A DNA stretch of 64,000 nucleotides from CALMBW01 sp963779645 (GTDB lineage: Bacteria > Actinomycetota > CADDZG01 > WHSQ01), in assembly GCA_963779645.1 (NCBI GenBank), contig CAVZYX010000005.1:2046001-2110000 (forward strand). Direction: 5' to 3'. A program made the position numbers and the translations under genes. The notes beneath the pieces are model-generated. The model searched no databases, was not told where the DNA came from, and saw nothing but the letters and a program-made list of their open reading frames with translations. Positions 1-8,835 of this stretch are shown here, piece after piece (the stretch's first letter is position 1; the number at the start of each line of letters is the position of its first letter).

Positions 1-534
1 TTCCTCAATACGGTCGTTAGCAATCTGATGTACATGCGAAAGGTGAAGGGCATCCCGGAGTCCTTCGACTCTGCGTCGGAGGAAGTGAAGCCGTTGCTCG
101 AACGTATGGGTGACGAGCTCAAGGAGCTGGCAAGGGACAACCCTTTGGACGTCGAGGTTCAGGCGGAGCTGCCGCCGGTGTTGGTAAATGTCCAGCGTCT
201 TCGTCAGGTGCTGACGAACCTGGTCGTCAACGCGTCGAAGTTCTCCCCCAGCGGTGCTCCCATCAGGGTCGTGGCCGAGGCGCATCCTCGCGGGGTTGCT
301 CTGCGGATCATCGACGAGGGTCCCGGGATCCCAGAAGACAAACGCGAGGAGATCTTCGAGAAGTTCCGCAGACTCGAACACGGAGGCTCGGGGATCGGCC
401 TCGGCCTCTATATCTCCCGCGCTCTGATGGGCTCGATGGACGGAGAGATGTGGGCCGAAGAAGGACCCACTCAGGGAGCTTGTTTCGTTTGCCTCCTACC
501 GGTTACGACGCCCCAACCTCAGACCGACTCCTAG
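1..534 (+). CDS. Sensor histidine kinase, C-terminal fragment (partial at window edge)
   Basis: The frame is open from base 1, so the 5' part lies outside the window. The visible end of the dimerisation helix leads into an ATP-binding HATPase_c domain with all its boxes: an N box (LRQVLTNLVVNASKF), a G1 box with DEGPGIP followed by EEIFEKF (F box), and a G2 box GSGIGLGLYIS. The protein would autophosphorylate a histidine that lies upstream and pass the phosphate to a response regulator that is not in the window. Its stop overlaps the stop region of the convergent copper gene by 4 bp. The ATPase half looks intact and functional; the sensed signal cannot be inferred. Confidence 0.88.
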   Translation, partial: FLNTVVSNLMYMRKVKGIPESFDSASEEVKPLLERMGDELKELARDNPLDVEVQAELPPVLVNVQRLRQVLTNLVVNASKFSPSGAPIRVVAEAHPRGVALRIIDEGPGIPEDKREEIFEKFRRLEHGGSGIGLGLYISRALMGSMDGEMWAEEGPTQGACFVCLLPVTTPQPQTDS

Positions 535-2024
535 CGCTTGCAGCCGGGTTTCCCCCGCTGGCACTTTGGCCTCTTTGGCTCGGGCGGTTCGATCTGTTCC
601 CGGGTAGCAGCCGATCCCACTTGGCCCGCTACATGCGCAGCTACCGGGCCGAAGGGTGCGTTGGGGAAGGGCCGCGCTTCGCACGCGTAGAGAGTTTCGA
701 TCTCGGGTGGCCCACTCGTGGTGAACACGTTGTCGGAGAAGCAGTTGTCCTGTCCCCCACCATCGAACGCTAGGTCGTACATCCCCGACCCACTGATCTC
801 GTTTCCGATGACTTCGTTGTTCATCGGGATCGACTCATCGATGCTCGGCGTGATCAGGATCCCGTAGAAGTTGTGGTTGGTGACAACGTTGTTGTACGCC
901 TGGTTGTTCTCCGTGCCGGGCATCCAGATCCCTGTGCCGTATGGGATGCCGACGGTCTCTGAGAACCCGGCGGCCGGGATGTTCTCGTAGTTGTTGTTCT
1001 TGACGATGTTGTTGATCATCAACGTCCCACGGTTCGGGCCGAGTTCCTCGGTCGGCAGAGTGTTCGGAACGATGCCGGCGCCATTGTGTCTGAAGACCGA
1101 GTTGCGGATGATCACTCCGGTTGCGTTCGTGCCCGAGTAGCCGAGGTAGTTCCACAACGACACAACGTTCTCGATCAGGGCGCCGCAGCCGAGGCACTGG
1201 CCGATGTAGAAAGCAGAGTCGCCACTTCCGTAGCCCCAAGAGTTCTTGATCACTCCGTAATAGGAGTTGAAGGCATAGATCCCATACGTCCTGTTCTTGA
1301 TGGAGTCGACCTTGTTAACGCTGTAGTACCGAGAGTTGTTGTAGAAGATCCCATTGCCGACATAGTTTCGAACCGTCAGGTTCATGATCGAGACGTGATG
1401 GGTCCCGTCCACGGTGAACCCATTGCTCTTGTTGTCCAGTCCGTTGAGCACGGTGCGGAACCGGTCCACCCCTCGGATCACTAAGTGCGGCGTCGTGACA
1501 ACAACGGCCTCGCGATACTCGCCGGGTCGAATGACGATGGTGGTCCCAGGCTTCGCCGCATCGACAGCCTTCTGGATGGTTGGGAAGTCGTCTGGTACCA
1601 CCAACTTCGGCCGGTCGTCTTTGCCGCCCTCCTCTTCGTCAGGTGGAGGTGGGTTGCCCACGATCACGACTCCCCACATGCCAACCTGTCCGGCGGCTCC
1701 GTGGTAGGTGCAGTAGTAGAAGTAGTAGCCCTCTTCTGTGAACGTGTGACTGAAGGTGTCGCCAGGCTGCATGTCGCCCGATCGGAACTGTCCCCTCTCG
1801 TCGGACTTGATGTCGTGAACGCGCGCACCTTCGTTCACCCAGATAACGGTGTCACCGGGGTCGATGCGAACCTCTTGTGGGTTGAACCGGTTGTCTCTCA
1901 CCGAAACGGTCTGCGAGGCTCCGAAGGAAGGCGCGGCCGGCAGAGCCAGGGCCAAGAGGCAACCGCTCAAGAAGACGAGGACGGCTCGCACGACGGTCCG
2001 GCTAGAGGCTCTAGTGGTGCCCAC
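531..2024 (-). CDS. Secreted cupredoxin (plastocyanin-like) fused to right-handed beta-helix domain
   Basis: A signal peptide (about residues 1-36) is followed by a plastocyanin-like domain (about 37-122). Its type 1 copper ligands are visible as His70, Cys105, His108 and Met116 (VHDI, YYCTYHG, GQVGMWG). After an acidic and proline-rich linker comes a NosD/pectate-lyase-like parallel beta-helix (about 140-440), rich in Asn and in repeated NN(I/V)V turns, then a basic Cys-containing tail. The start overlaps the multicopper oxidase stop by 14 bp, which implies co-expression. The cupredoxin may pass electrons to or from the oxidase while the helix binds a polymer; that part is inference. The domain combination is unusual. 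Confidence 0.85.
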   Translation of the reverse strand: MGTTRASSRTVVRAVLVFLSGCLLALALPAAPSFGASQTVSVRDNRFNPQEVRIDPGDTVIWVNEGARVHDIKSDERGQFRSGDMQPGDTFSHTFTEEGYYFYYCTYHGAAGQVGMWGVVIVGNPPPPDEEEGGKDDRPKLVVPDDFPTIQKAVDAAKPGTTIVIRPGEYREAVVVTTPHLVIRGVDRFRTVLNGLDNKSNGFTVDGTHHVSIMNLTVRNYVGNGIFYNNSRYYSVNKVDSIKNRTYGIYAFNSYYGVIKNSWGYGSGDSAFYIGQCLGCGALIENVVSLWNYLGYSGTNATGVIIRNSVFRHNGAGIVPNTLPTEELGPNRGTLMINNIVKNNNYENIPAAGFSETVGIPYGTGIWMPGTENNQAYNNVVTNHNFYGILITPSIDESIPMNNEVIGNEISGSGMYDLAFDGGGQDNCFSDNVFTTSGPPEIETLYACEARPFPNAPFGPVAAHVAGQVGSAATREQIEPPEPKRPKCQRGKPGCKR

Positions 2025-3006
2025 GGCTCTCCTCCCTCCACCTTGTCAATGCCCGCTTCGAGGCCTTGGTGACAACCCCTTCAGGCGTTCTCACGAGGAA
2101 TATGCCCACCATCCCCGCATCCGAGTGGCTCTGAACGTGACAGTGGTACATCCAGGCGCCGGGCCCGACACCTTCGCCTGCTACGACCTGGAATCCGAAG
2201 GAATCTGCCGGCCCCAACGACTTGTTGTCGATCACGAGTGAGTTGTCGGTCGGTCCATCGAGATAGCCGGTGCGCGTGTTCGCCCACCGATGTGCGTGCA
2301 GATGGAAAGTATGGAAAAGCTCTCCGTGACCGATGACGACGAACTCGATCGTCTCACCCTGGTTCGCTTTGATGATCGGGGTCTTCGGGGCCTTCTTCAA
2401 GTTGAAGGATGTTCCCGACATCACGAGAACGTTGGCTGGTCGGTCGGGTTCACGGTCGCCCGGTCGCCTAACTATCAAGGCACCGAACAGTCCCTTCCGA
2501 AGGCCGTCCGATCCGTGCGGGCCTCCCAGGCAGTGGTCGTGATAGTGCCAGTAGCCGGCGGAACCGGCCTGGATCGTTCCGTCGGCGCGCGTCCCAGGGG
2601 CGTGCGCGTTGATCACGTACGTGCGTGACTCGCCGGACGGGACGCAGCTGGAACTCATCGGAGTCCCATCGCTCTTGAACGAGTAGTCGACCCCGTGAGC
2701 ATGGAACCCCACCCGATCGGTGCTGTCGTTGACGAGGTTCACCTGCATGCAGGTCCCTTCGGTCAGCTCCAGCGTTGGTCCTGGGACCGAGGCAGACTCG
2801 GGGGTGAATCCGTAGCCGACCTTGCCCCCATCGAGATTCACGGCGAACAGGCTCACCACTTCGGTCGGGTCGACACACGCCTGGTCATCCGGGCCTATCT
2901 CGAGCGGAGGCAGTTGTGCGGACGTTGGCACCGAATAGAAAAGCGCTCCGGCGAGGGCCGAAGTGGCGATCAGGGCTCGTATCCGCAAACCAGTCATCCG
3001 ATACAT
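2011..3006 (-). CDS. Two-domain multicopper oxidase (small-laccase type), exported
   Basis: An N-terminal signal peptide (residues 1-31) precedes two cupredoxin domains. All copper-binding motifs are present: HAH at 102-104, HYHDH at 154-158, HTFHLH at 232-237 and HCH(x3)H(x4)M at 288-299. Together they supply the type 1, 2 and 3 copper ligands. At 331 residues it has the length of two-domain laccases that work as trimers and reduce oxygen to water while oxidising phenols or metals. An AGGAGA ribosome site lies 8 bases before the ATG. It begins only 14 bp from a divergent glycosyltransferase, so its promoter must overlap that gene. Possible roles are copper tolerance or aromatic oxidation; the substrate is unknown. 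Confidence 0.93.
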   Translation of the reverse strand: MYRMTGLRIRALIATSALAGALFYSVPTSAQLPPLEIGPDDQACVDPTEVVSLFAVNLDGGKVGYGFTPESASVPGPTLELTEGTCMQVNLVNDSTDRVGFHAHGVDYSFKSDGTPMSSSCVPSGESRTYVINAHAPGTRADGTIQAGSAGYWHYHDHCLGGPHGSDGLRKGLFGALIVRRPGDREPDRPANVLVMSGTSFNLKKAPKTPIIKANQGETIEFVVIGHGELFHTFHLHAHRWANTRTGYLDGPTDNSLVIDNKSLGPADSFGFQVVAGEGVGPGAWMYHCHVQSHSDAGMVGIFLVRTPEGVVTKASKRALTRWREESRGHH

Positions 3007-3020
3007 GAAACCATCTCCTG

Positions 3021-4211
3021 GTGGAGGAAACTGCCCAGAAGCGCTGGCTAAGCGACGATCTGAGGATCGCCGTCAGGTACTCCCTGAAGATTTTCCTGGG
3101 AGTTCGTCTCGGGCTCTTCCTCATCGGACTCCTGGCAGTTGCTCTGCTCCCCGCGAACGAACATGCGAGCCTTCCCGGCTGGCAACTGATCGAAGGCCCG
3201 GGATGGAACAACGTTTTCACCGCGTGGGAGCGGTGGGATGCCTTGTGGTTCCTACAGATCGCCACTAACGGCTACTCCCAAGGCGACTTCAGCGCGGCCT
3301 TCTTCCCGCTGTATCCACTGCTCATCCGGTGGGTCTCCCCTCTTCTAGGAGGACACCCGTTCGCGGCGGCGATGTTGATCTCGAACGCTTGCTATCTCGG
3401 CGCATTGATCGTCTTTTACGAACTGACCCGTGGTGAGTACGGACACGAGATGGCCCGCAAGTCCGTTCTGTACATGGCGATCTTCCCCACCGCGTACTTC
3501 TTCGGCGCGCCGTACACCGAGTCACTTTTCGTGCTCCTGGCGATGGGGTCGCTGCTGGCTGCACGGCGAAGGCGCTGGGAGTTCGCCGGTGTTTGCGGAG
3601 CCCTAGCTGCAGCTACCCGAAGTATCGGGCTGATCCTCATCCTGCCTCTGGTCATCGAGGCTTTCCTCCAGTGGCGCGAGAACCGCGAGAACCGTCGTGT
3701 GCGTGACCTTGTCATACCCATCCTCTGGTCGGGCTTCGTCGCCGTCGGCACGCTCTCTTATCTGTATTTCTGGCATCGGGTCAACGGCGACGCTCTGACG
3801 CCACTGAGCGATCAGAACGGTTGGCTGAGGGAGTTCTCGTGGCCCTGGCAAACGATCAAGGGCGGCACCGATATCGCGTTCCAGTTCATCGGTGTGTATT
3901 CCGGGGGGTACCACCAGGTTGACTGGGTCTTCGTAGTGGTCGGACTCGTCGCGGTCGCGTGGGTCGTGTGGAAAGCACGTCTGAGCTTCGCCGCGTTCGC
4001 GTTGGCCAGCTTCGTCATGCCACTCTTCCTTGTCTTCGGTGGCCGACCCTTCATGTCGATGCCGCGCTTCTTACTCCCCGTATTCCCGATGTACTGGGCG
4101 TTCGCTCGCTTCTCAGAGCGCCACAACGCGCATAACACCGTCGTCGCAGTAAGTGCCGCGGGCCTGGGCCTGATGACCCTGCTATTCGTCAGCTGGTACT
4201 GGGTCTTTTAG
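3021..4211 (+). CDS. PIG-V-like membrane mannosyltransferase
   Basis: A polytopic membrane protein of about 396 residues with the hallmark of the GPI mannosyltransferase 2 (PIG-V) family near residue 68: ERWDALWFLQIATNGY, followed by FPLYPLL. Family members use polyprenyl-phosphate mannose on the outer face of the membrane to glycosylate lipids or proteins. The start is a GTG without a visible ribosome site, lying against the divergent oxidase gene, so the exact N-terminus is uncertain or the message may be leaderless. The 3' end overlaps the convergent HAD phosphatase by 23 bp. Membrane mannosylation is a plausible role; the acceptor is unknown. Confidence 0.82.
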   Translation: MEETAQKRWLSDDLRIAVRYSLKIFLGVRLGLFLIGLLAVALLPANEHASLPGWQLIEGPGWNNVFTAWERWDALWFLQIATNGYSQGDFSAAFFPLYPLLIRWVSPLLGGHPFAAAMLISNACYLGALIVFYELTRGEYGHEMARKSVLYMAIFPTAYFFGAPYTESLFVLLAMGSLLAARRRRWEFAGVCGALAAATRSIGLILILPLVIEAFLQWRENRENRRVRDLVIPILWSGFVAVGTLSYLYFWHRVNGDALTPLSDQNGWLREFSWPWQTIKGGTDIAFQFIGVYSGGYHQVDWVFVVVGLVAVAWVVWKARLSFAAFALASFVMPLFLVFGGRPFMSMPRFLLPVFPMYWAFARFSERHNAHNTVVAVSAAGLGLMTLLFVSWYWVF

Positions 4212-4866
4212 AGGCTTCGTTCCAGGTCTCTGGGAGTTCGTTGAGGGATGCGATCGTTAGGTCGGCTTCAGCTGCTAATCCAGAGCGCTGGTCCTCGGTT
4301 CCGGGGATCGCTATGCAAAACATCCCGGCGGCTTTGGCTGCTTTCACCCCGTTGAGGGAATCTTCGATCGCGAGGCAGCGAGCCGGCTCCACTCCTAGTT
4401 CCGAAGCGGTAGCGAGATAGACGCCGGGGTGTGGTTTGCCGAAGGGCTCCTTCTCGGCCGAGTGGATGACGTCGAAGTGGTCCCGCAAACCGGAGCCGTC
4501 AACGACCGCGTCGATGAGCCTAGTCACAGAAGAGGATGCGATGGCGAGGGCCACACCTTCATCTCGCAAGAAGGCCAGTGCCGCGCGGACGCCTTCTTTC
4601 ACTTCCCCTCGACCTCGGATCAACTCCGCCATCCGCGTCACAACTTGCTCGATGACTTCCTCCTGAGAGGGTCCCTCCCATGCGTGCACGGAGTGCCAGT
4701 GCGCCACGACCTCATCGATGCGCAAGCCCATGGTGTCCTGGCACATCTCGCGGGTGAGAGTCAGCCCCAGCGCTCCGAAGATCTCGATCTCTGCTTCTTG
4801 CCAGAGAGGCTCCGAGTCGATGAGTACACCGTCCATGTCGAAGATGACGGCATCGAACGCGGTCAG
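4189..4866 (-). CDS. HAD-superfamily phosphatase/phosphoglucomutase-like hydrolase
   Basis: Motif I is FDMDGVLIDSEP (nucleophile and acid Asp); motif II is SSS in AIASSSVT; the motif III lysine lies in FGKPHPGVY and motif IV is EDS. A cap domain sits between motifs I and II, as in beta-phosphoglucomutase/GPH-type enzymes. The first in-frame ATG (4834-4836) lies inside motif I and would remove the catalytic Asp, so translation must begin upstream. The frame reads TAFDAVIFDMDG from a CTG at 4864-4866 that overlaps the gcvPB TGA (CTGA). I chose that CTG, which suggests coupled re-initiation; an indel hiding a normal start is the alternative. The substrate is unknown. Confidence 0.8.
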   Translation of the reverse strand: MTAFDAVIFDMDGVLIDSEPLWQEAEIEIFGALGLTLTREMCQDTMGLRIDEVVAHWHSVHAWEGPSQEEVIEQVVTRMAELIRGRGEVKEGVRAALAFLRDEGVALAIASSSVTRLIDAVVDGSGLRDHFDVIHSAEKEPFGKPHPGVYLATASELGVEPARCLAIEDSLNGVKAAKAAGMFCIAIPGTEDQRSGLAAEADLTIASLNELPETWNEASKRPSTS

Positions 4867-6359
4867 CTTGTCCAGCGCACCTTCAGGTCGCGTGCGGCGC
4901 GTGCCTCATCGGGGCGTCGTACCGGAGTGGTGACCGGTGCTTCGTGAAGGAGTTCGGGGTTGGTGGCAGCTTCTTCGGCGATCTGGTTGAGGGCGGCCGC
5001 GAGCCCATCGATCGTTTCCTTCGATTCGGTCTCGGTCGGCTCTGCCATCAGGGCTTCTTCGATCACCAGGGGGAAGTACACCGTCGGTGGGTGGTAGCCG
5101 AGGTCGATCAGGCGCTTGGCCACGTCCATCCCCTTGACCCCGTACTTCTTCAGAGGCTTGGCGGTGGCTACGAACTCGTGCATGCAGATCCCGGGGAAGG
5201 CGGCTGGGAAGGAGTCCTGGACCAACACGCGCAGGTAATTGGCATTGAGGACCGCTCGCTCCGCGACCTTTCGAAGGCCCTCGGGCCCTAGCGAGCGGAG
5301 GTAGCAGTAGGCGCGCACGTTGATGCCGAAGTTCCCGTGGAAGGAGTGGATGCGACCGATCGAATCCGGGCGGTCGTGATCCCAATGCCAGCGCTCGGCT
5401 CCCTCGTCCCATTCGAGGACGGGACTGGGAAGGAACCGCTTGAGCCGTTCTGATACGGCGAGCGGTCCCGATCCGGGTCCCCCACCACCATGGGGCGTGG
5501 CGAATGTTTTGTGAAGGTTCAGGTGCACGATGTCGAAGCCCATGTCGCCGGGACGCACCTTCCCGACGATCGAGTTGAAGTTCGCACCGTCGTAATAGAG
5601 AAGTCCCCCGACCTCGTGGAGGGCCGCCGCGATCTTGGTGATGTCGCGTTCGAAGAGACCCAGCGTGTTCGGGTTCGTAAGCATCAGTCCTGCAACGTCT
5701 GTGTCCAACGCTTCTTTCAAAGCGTCGAGATCCACCAACCCGCGACTGTCCGAGCGCACCTCATGTGCCTGGAAACCGGCCAGCGAGACGCTTGCGGGGT
5801 TGGTGCCGTGCGCCGAGTCCGGGATGATCACGCGCTTGCGGTCCTCGCCGTTGGATCGGTGGAAAGCTCGCATGATCAGCAGGCCCGTTAGCTCTCCGGT
5901 CGCTCCGGCAGCGGGCTGGAAGGTCAGCCTGGCCATCCCCGTCGCTTCGCAGAGGGCCTTCTCGAGCGTCCCGAGTAGCTCGAGGGCGCCGGGGACGAGG
6001 TCGTCGTCCGACATCGGATGCAAACCGGCGAAGCCGGGAAGGGCAGCAGCTTCTTCGGAGATCTTCGGGTTGTACTTCATCGTGCAAGAGCCGAGAGGAT
6101 AGGCGCCGACGTCGATCGCCCAGTTCCGTTGCGACAGGCGTGTGTAGTGACGCACGAGATCGCGTTCACTGACCTCGGGGAGCTTGGGAGCTTCGGTTCG
6201 CCGGTGGGCCTCGGGGATCAGGTCATCGAGCTCCGGTGCATCGACGGACACTTCCGGCAGGGACCAGGCTCTACGACCGGAGCGGGACTGCTCGAAGATC
6301 AGAGGGAACGGTTCCTGTGCGCGGGTGCCTGCCGAGCGCTCGAGTGGTCTACCGGTCAT
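4863..6359 (-). CDS. gcvPB: Glycine dehydrogenase (decarboxylating) subunit 2, P-protein beta
   Basis: This is the C-terminal half of a split P-protein of the glycine cleavage system. The pyridoxal phosphate lysine is visible in HLNLHKTFATPHGGGGPG. The protein is about 498 residues, normal for the split subunit. I start at the ATG that overlaps the gcvPA stop (ATGA at 6356-6359); the open frame extends further upstream but only antiphase to gcvPA. With gcvPA it decarboxylates glycine and loads the aminomethyl group on lipoyl-GcvH. The operon order is gcvT, gcvPA, gcvPB; gcvH is about 5 kb away on the same strand. Confidence 0.96.
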   Translation of the reverse strand: MTGRPLERSAGTRAQEPFPLIFEQSRSGRRAWSLPEVSVDAPELDDLIPEAHRRTEAPKLPEVSERDLVRHYTRLSQRNWAIDVGAYPLGSCTMKYNPKISEEAAALPGFAGLHPMSDDDLVPGALELLGTLEKALCEATGMARLTFQPAAGATGELTGLLIMRAFHRSNGEDRKRVIIPDSAHGTNPASVSLAGFQAHEVRSDSRGLVDLDALKEALDTDVAGLMLTNPNTLGLFERDITKIAAALHEVGGLLYYDGANFNSIVGKVRPGDMGFDIVHLNLHKTFATPHGGGGPGSGPLAVSERLKRFLPSPVLEWDEGAERWHWDHDRPDSIGRIHSFHGNFGINVRAYCYLRSLGPEGLRKVAERAVLNANYLRVLVQDSFPAAFPGICMHEFVATAKPLKKYGVKGMDVAKRLIDLGYHPPTVYFPLVIEEALMAEPTETESKETIDGLAAALNQIAEEAATNPELLHEAPVTTPVRRPDEARAARDLKVRWTS

Positions 6360-7699
6360 CGTTCTGCCAGCGCTTTCTCGATGGCCTCTGCCAGACCCAG
6401 GATGTGATCTTCCGAGCGACGTTCGGTCACGGCGATGAGGATCGAATCGTCTAGCTCCGGATACCAGCGCCCGAGTGCGGGGCCGGCCAGATAGCCACGT
6501 GCCGCCAGTGCCTTGATCAGGTCGCGGCCGGGCATCGGGGTCTGGAGGGTGAACTCCTTGAAATGAGGCCCTTCGAACCGGACCTTGCAACCTGGGATCT
6601 CGGAGAGGCGACCCATCGCGAATGCGTTCCTGCGAGCACAGAGCTCCCCCATCCGTCGGAGCCCTTCAGGGCCGAGCCAGGACATGTGGATGGAGGCCGC
6701 GATCGCCATCAGGGTTTGGTTGGTGCAGACGTTCGAGGTGGCCTTGGCTCGCCTGATGTGCTGCTCGCGGGCCTGGAGGGTGAGGACGTAGGCGCGTTGG
6801 CCGTCGGCATCGAGGGTCTCCCCGCAGATCCGTCCCGGTACCTGTCGCACGAACTCGAGCTTCGTCGCGAAGAAGCCGACGTAGGGCCCTCCGTAGGTCA
6901 AGGGATTCCCGAAAGACTGTCCCTCGCCGACCGCAACGTCCGCACCGGCGAACCCCGGAGACGCGAGCACCCCCATCGCCGTGGGGTCGGTGATCGCAAC
7001 GCACATGGCTCCCTGGGAATGGGCCAGGTCGGAAGCGGCCTTCACGTCTTCCAAACGCCCGAAGAAGTTCGGGTACTGAACGACAACGGCGGCGGTTTCC
7101 TCGGCATCGGAGGCGGACCAGTCAGTGACCCCGTCGGGTCCGGTCGGTGCCGTCTCGATATCGAACCCTAAACCTGAGGTCCAGGTCTTGAGCACGTCCA
7201 CGTAATGGGGGTGGCAGCCGTGGCCCACCAGCACCTTGTGGCGCTTGGTCGTTCTGACGGTGAGGTTGACGGCCTCGACGAGCGCCGAGGCGCCGTCGTA
7301 GAGGGAGGCATTCGCCACCTCCATCCCGTAGAGCTCGCACACCATCGTCTGGAACTCGTAGATCGCCTGAAGGACGCCCTGGGAGAGCTCCGGCTGATAA
7401 GGCGTGTAGGAGGTGGAGAACTCACCACGGGAGGCCAGCGCCCTCACTGCCGCCGGGACGTAGTGCTCGTAACTCCCCCCACCGGCGAAACAGACGAGAT
7501 CTGATGCGCCCGAGTTCTTGGCGGCCATCCGGGAGACGTCTTCGATCAGCTCTAGCTCGCTGAGGGCTACTGGGACGTCGAGGTCGCGGCCCAGTTGCAG
7601 GTTCGCCGGGATCGGCTCGAACAGGTCTGCTATGGATGAGACGCCGACCGCATCCAGCATCGCGGCATCGTCTTCAGGGGTATGCGGGATGAAATCCAA
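6356..7699 (-). CDS. gcvPA: Glycine dehydrogenase (decarboxylating) subunit 1, P-protein alpha
   Basis: This is the N-terminal half of the split P-protein, 447 residues, opening with DFIPHTPEDDAAML as in the family. It has the conserved stretches YTPYQPELSQG and ATSNVCTNQTLMAI. It pairs with GcvPB to form the active decarboxylase. The start is TTG (7697-7699), preceded in frame by a TAG stop, with no good ribosome site; it lies inside the first octamer array. The stop overlaps the gcvPB ATG by 4 bp, so the two subunits are translationally coupled. The split form is typical of Firmicutes and early actinobacterial branches rather than of mycobacteria. Confidence 0.96.
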   Translation of the reverse strand: MDFIPHTPEDDAAMLDAVGVSSIADLFEPIPANLQLGRDLDVPVALSELELIEDVSRMAAKNSGASDLVCFAGGGSYEHYVPAAVRALASRGEFSTSYTPYQPELSQGVLQAIYEFQTMVCELYGMEVANASLYDGASALVEAVNLTVRTTKRHKVLVGHGCHPHYVDVLKTWTSGLGFDIETAPTGPDGVTDWSASDAEETAAVVVQYPNFFGRLEDVKAASDLAHSQGAMCVAITDPTAMGVLASPGFAGADVAVGEGQSFGNPLTYGGPYVGFFATKLEFVRQVPGRICGETLDADGQRAYVLTLQAREQHIRRAKATSNVCTNQTLMAIAASIHMSWLGPEGLRRMGELCARRNAFAMGRLSEIPGCKVRFEGPHFKEFTLQTPMPGRDLIKALAARGYLAGPALGRWYPELDDSILIAVTERRSEDHILGLAEAIEKALAER

Positions 7700-7736
7700 T
7701 GTCTATCTGTCCCCACATCTACTTGTCGACAATCTG
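7697..7736 (+). repeat. Octamer array A1 at the gcvPA start
   Basis: Unspaced 8-bp units CAATGTCT, ATCTGTCC, CCACATCT and ACTTGTCG, then a degenerate unit, fill the gap between gcvT and gcvPA and cover the gcvPA TTG start. A 10-bp palindrome TTGTCGACAA lies at 7723-7732. Position 5-7 of the units is (A/G)TC, as in the other arrays. Probable protein-binding array. Confidence 0.7.
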
Positions 7737-7751
7737 TCAGTTCCTGATGCC

Positions 7752-8823
7752 TCATTCTCTTATGAAGGGCGGCTTGACGATATCGGCTTGCAGAGCACGT
7801 CCGCGCGCCTCCACGTCGACCACATCACCGACGGCCGGCAAACGGTCCACCGGCGCGTATGCAAGAGCGATCCCCACGCCAAGAGTCGGCGAATGGTTGC
7901 CGGACACGATCTCCCCGATCACCTCTGAATCCTTCGATACCTCGTAGCCCTGGCGCGGAACGCCACGGTCGCGCAGCTTGATCCCGAACAGCTTGCGGGT
8001 CGGTCCCTGCTCTTTGATCTTGAGGAGCGCGTCGCGGCCCCTGAAGGGAACGTCCCATTTGACGGCCCACCCAAGCCCTGCCTCGAGCGGGTTGGTGTTG
8101 AGGTCGATCTCGTGTCCGTAGAGGGCGTAGCCCATCTCCAAGCGCAAGGTGTCGCGCGCGCCGAGCCCTACCGGTTCCGCTCCTGCGTTCAGAAGTGCGC
8201 TGAAGACGTTCGTGGCGTGGTCCGAGGGTACGTAGAGCTCGAAACCTCGCTCCCCCGTGTAGCCGGTGCGAGCGACGAAGCCTTGCTGTCCCTCGAAGTC
8301 CATCTCGGCGAAGCGATGCAGCGGCAAGCTCCGGAGCGTCGGCATCCGGAAAGACCTTGGTGAACACGTCGAAGGAGTCGGGCCCTTGGAGGGCCAGGAT
8401 CGCCCACCGTGCCCACTCGTCGATCGGCTCGGCGCCGGCTTCAGAGATCGCCCCGGCGACCGCTTCTACGTTCGAGGCGTTGGGGACCACTAACCACTCG
8501 TCCTCGCCTACCCGATAGACGAACACGTCGTCGATGCACCCTGCGTCGTCCGTGAGCACTAGTGCATAGGACGCCTGCCCAACCTCGAGCGATGACACAT
8601 CGCAGGTGACGGCTAGCTGGAGAGCGTCTTCGGCGGCTCCACCTGCCAGGCGGAGTTTGCCCAGGTGGGAGACGTCGAACAGGCCGCTACGCTCTCGTAC
8701 AGCCTTGTGCTCGGCGATGATGCCGGAGTACTGGAGAGGCATGTCCCACCCACCGAATTCGGTGAGTTTGGCCCCTAGCTCCTTGTGGACTTCAAGTAGT
8801 GGTGTGCGCTTGTCGCTGTGCAT
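7752..8823 (-). CDS. gcvT: Aminomethyltransferase (T-protein), reading frame broken by one frameshift
   Basis: Two overlapping frames together make one complete T-protein. The N-terminal part (from ATG 8823) runs through FGGWDMPLQYSG, a folate-domain motif, to about VFPDADAPEL. The second frame resumes with LPLHRFAEMDFEGQQ and continues through ARTGYTGERGFELY and RDTLRLEMGYALYG to the C-terminal barrel. The switch lies at about 8315-8335 and needs a shift of +1 or -2. All conserved blocks are present on both sides, so I favour a sequencing indel. The enzyme moves the methylene group from GcvH to tetrahydrofolate. Its start is 12 bp beyond the stop of the upstream nuclease-like gene. Confidence 0.9.
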
Positions 8824-8835
8824 CGACCCTTTGTA

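Noticed and set aside
7752..8823. gcvT as a true pseudogene
   Set aside because: Both halves keep all conserved residues and the rest of the pathway is intact. Similar single-base shifts occur in other essential genes, so a sequence error is more likely.
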